From: an uncultured Phycisphaerae bacterium
GTDB taxonomy: Bacteria; Planctomycetota; Phycisphaerae; Phycisphaerales; SM1A02
Direction of reading: 5' to 3'
Assembly: GCA_937899935.1 (NCBI GenBank)
Contig: CALCOW010000059.1
Coordinates: forward strand, 1-7,098
DNA length: 7,098 nucleotides
In this document: positions 6,836 to 7,098 of the stretch, in pieces
How positions within the stretch are numbered: position 1 is the stretch's first letter
Layout of the letters: every line of letters starts with the position of its first letter
Made by a program: the position numbers and the translations under genes
Notes under the pieces: generated by a model
The model's input: only the letters and a program-made list of their open reading frames with translations
The model's database searches: none
Told to the model about the DNA's origin: nothing

Positions 6836-6891
6836 GGGTACAGAGGAGTGTAGCTCAGGTTGTAGAGAGATGCAGAGTTTGTTAAGAAGCG

Positions 6892-6916
6892 TTCATAAAT
6901 GCCGCATATTTATGAA
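6892..6916. promoter_or_regulatory. AT-rich 9-bp perfect inverted repeat upstream of the glycosyltransferase
   Basis: TTCATAAAT (6892-6900) and ATTTATGAA (6908-6916) form a perfect 9-bp inverted repeat with the 7-base spacer GCCGCAT. It lies 57-81 bases upstream of the glycosyltransferase ATG (6835, minus strand) and in front of the probable plus-strand gene at 7078, where an operator for either gene would be placed. The centre-to-centre spacing of 16 bases is about one and a half helical turns. No T-run follows, which argues against a terminator. Confidence 0.4.
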
Positions 6917-6993
6917 TATATGGTTTCTTTGCGGTTTTTGTCCGACCGGTAGGCTCAGCCGTACGTATCCACAGCACAGTTATTTCTAATTGC

Positions 6994-7012
6994 GTTGCTC
7001 AATGCAAGCAAC
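6994..7012. repeat. 6-bp stem-loop in the right-hand intergenic region
   Basis: GTTGCT (6994-6999) pairs with AGCAAC (7007-7012) around the loop CAATGCA. It sits about 65-85 bases before the probable start at 7078. It is short, and no function can be assigned. Confidence 0.2.
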
Positions 7013-7077
7013 CAGGCCAAACCGCGCTCTGTGGGCGCCGTGGCTATCGCTGCATCAGGAAACAGGGAGCCCCCTCC

Positions 7078-7098
7078 ATGAGCCGAACAGTCTTACTA
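7078..7098 (+). CDS. Probable start of a plus-strand gene (cut by the right edge)
   Basis: ATG at 7078-7080 is preceded by AGGGAG (7064-7069) with an 8-base gap, the best-spaced Shine-Dalgarno site in the window. Seven codons are visible (MSRTVLL) before the edge, with no stop. That beginning, a polar start then a hydrophobic strand, is common in Rossmann-type and regulatory proteins, but seven residues cannot identify a family. The 242 bases between this start and the glycosyltransferase start (6836-7077) hold the two inverted repeats listed and no other open frame of note. Confidence 0.45.

Noticed and set aside
6848..6870. A tRNA D-arm-like string (GTAGCTCAGGTTGTAGAG) upstream of the glycosyltransferase
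   Set aside because: No pairing acceptor stem, anticodon stem or T-arm with a GTTCGA-type loop follows at the right distance. Only the D-arm resemblance holds.

Overview
The window reads as bacterial chromosome: compact, mostly single-domain genes, GC near 50%, and few clear Shine-Dalgarno sites. A secreted CotH-type protein fused to ankyrin repeats, together with the type of ATP-grasp protein seen here, recalls marine Planctomycetota or Verrucomicrobiota. That placement is an inference from gene content, and no rRNA or tRNA supports it.

Left part (1-2192, minus strand): a large secreted protein with a CotH kinase-like domain and then two tandem 160-residue ankyrin modules. It runs off the left edge, so its C-terminus is unseen. 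Next, 2193-3152 looks like a scar. A minus-strand reading frame (2317-2586) encodes what looks like the C-terminal end of a small membrane protein but has no convincing start. The plus-strand frame beginning near 2514 encodes only the C-terminal half of an ATP-grasp protein. The two remnants face away from each other, as if one deletion had removed the 5' ends and shared promoter of a divergent gene pair.

Middle (3210-4778): a TSUP/TauE-SafE-type membrane permease (minus) and a SAM-methyltransferase-like protein (plus) diverge from a 93-base region that holds a small palindrome. Right part (4796-6835, minus): a divergent CutC-family TIM-barrel protein lies downstream of a GT-B (GT4-like) glycosyltransferase, with a 174-base gap between them. 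The glycosyltransferase is preceded by an AT-rich 9-bp inverted repeat. At the right edge a well-spaced Shine-Dalgarno and ATG suggest a plus-strand gene starting at 7078.

The genes do not form one pathway. They alternate in strand and look like independent housekeeping or accessory functions: a surface or secreted protein, anion export, methylation, a metal-linked or uncharacterised barrel protein, and glycan synthesis. I saw no CRISPR array, transposase, integrase, toxin-antitoxin pair or recognisable defence system. The most notable items are the exact 160-residue duplication in the CotH-ankyrin protein and the doubly truncated divergent junction around 2515.
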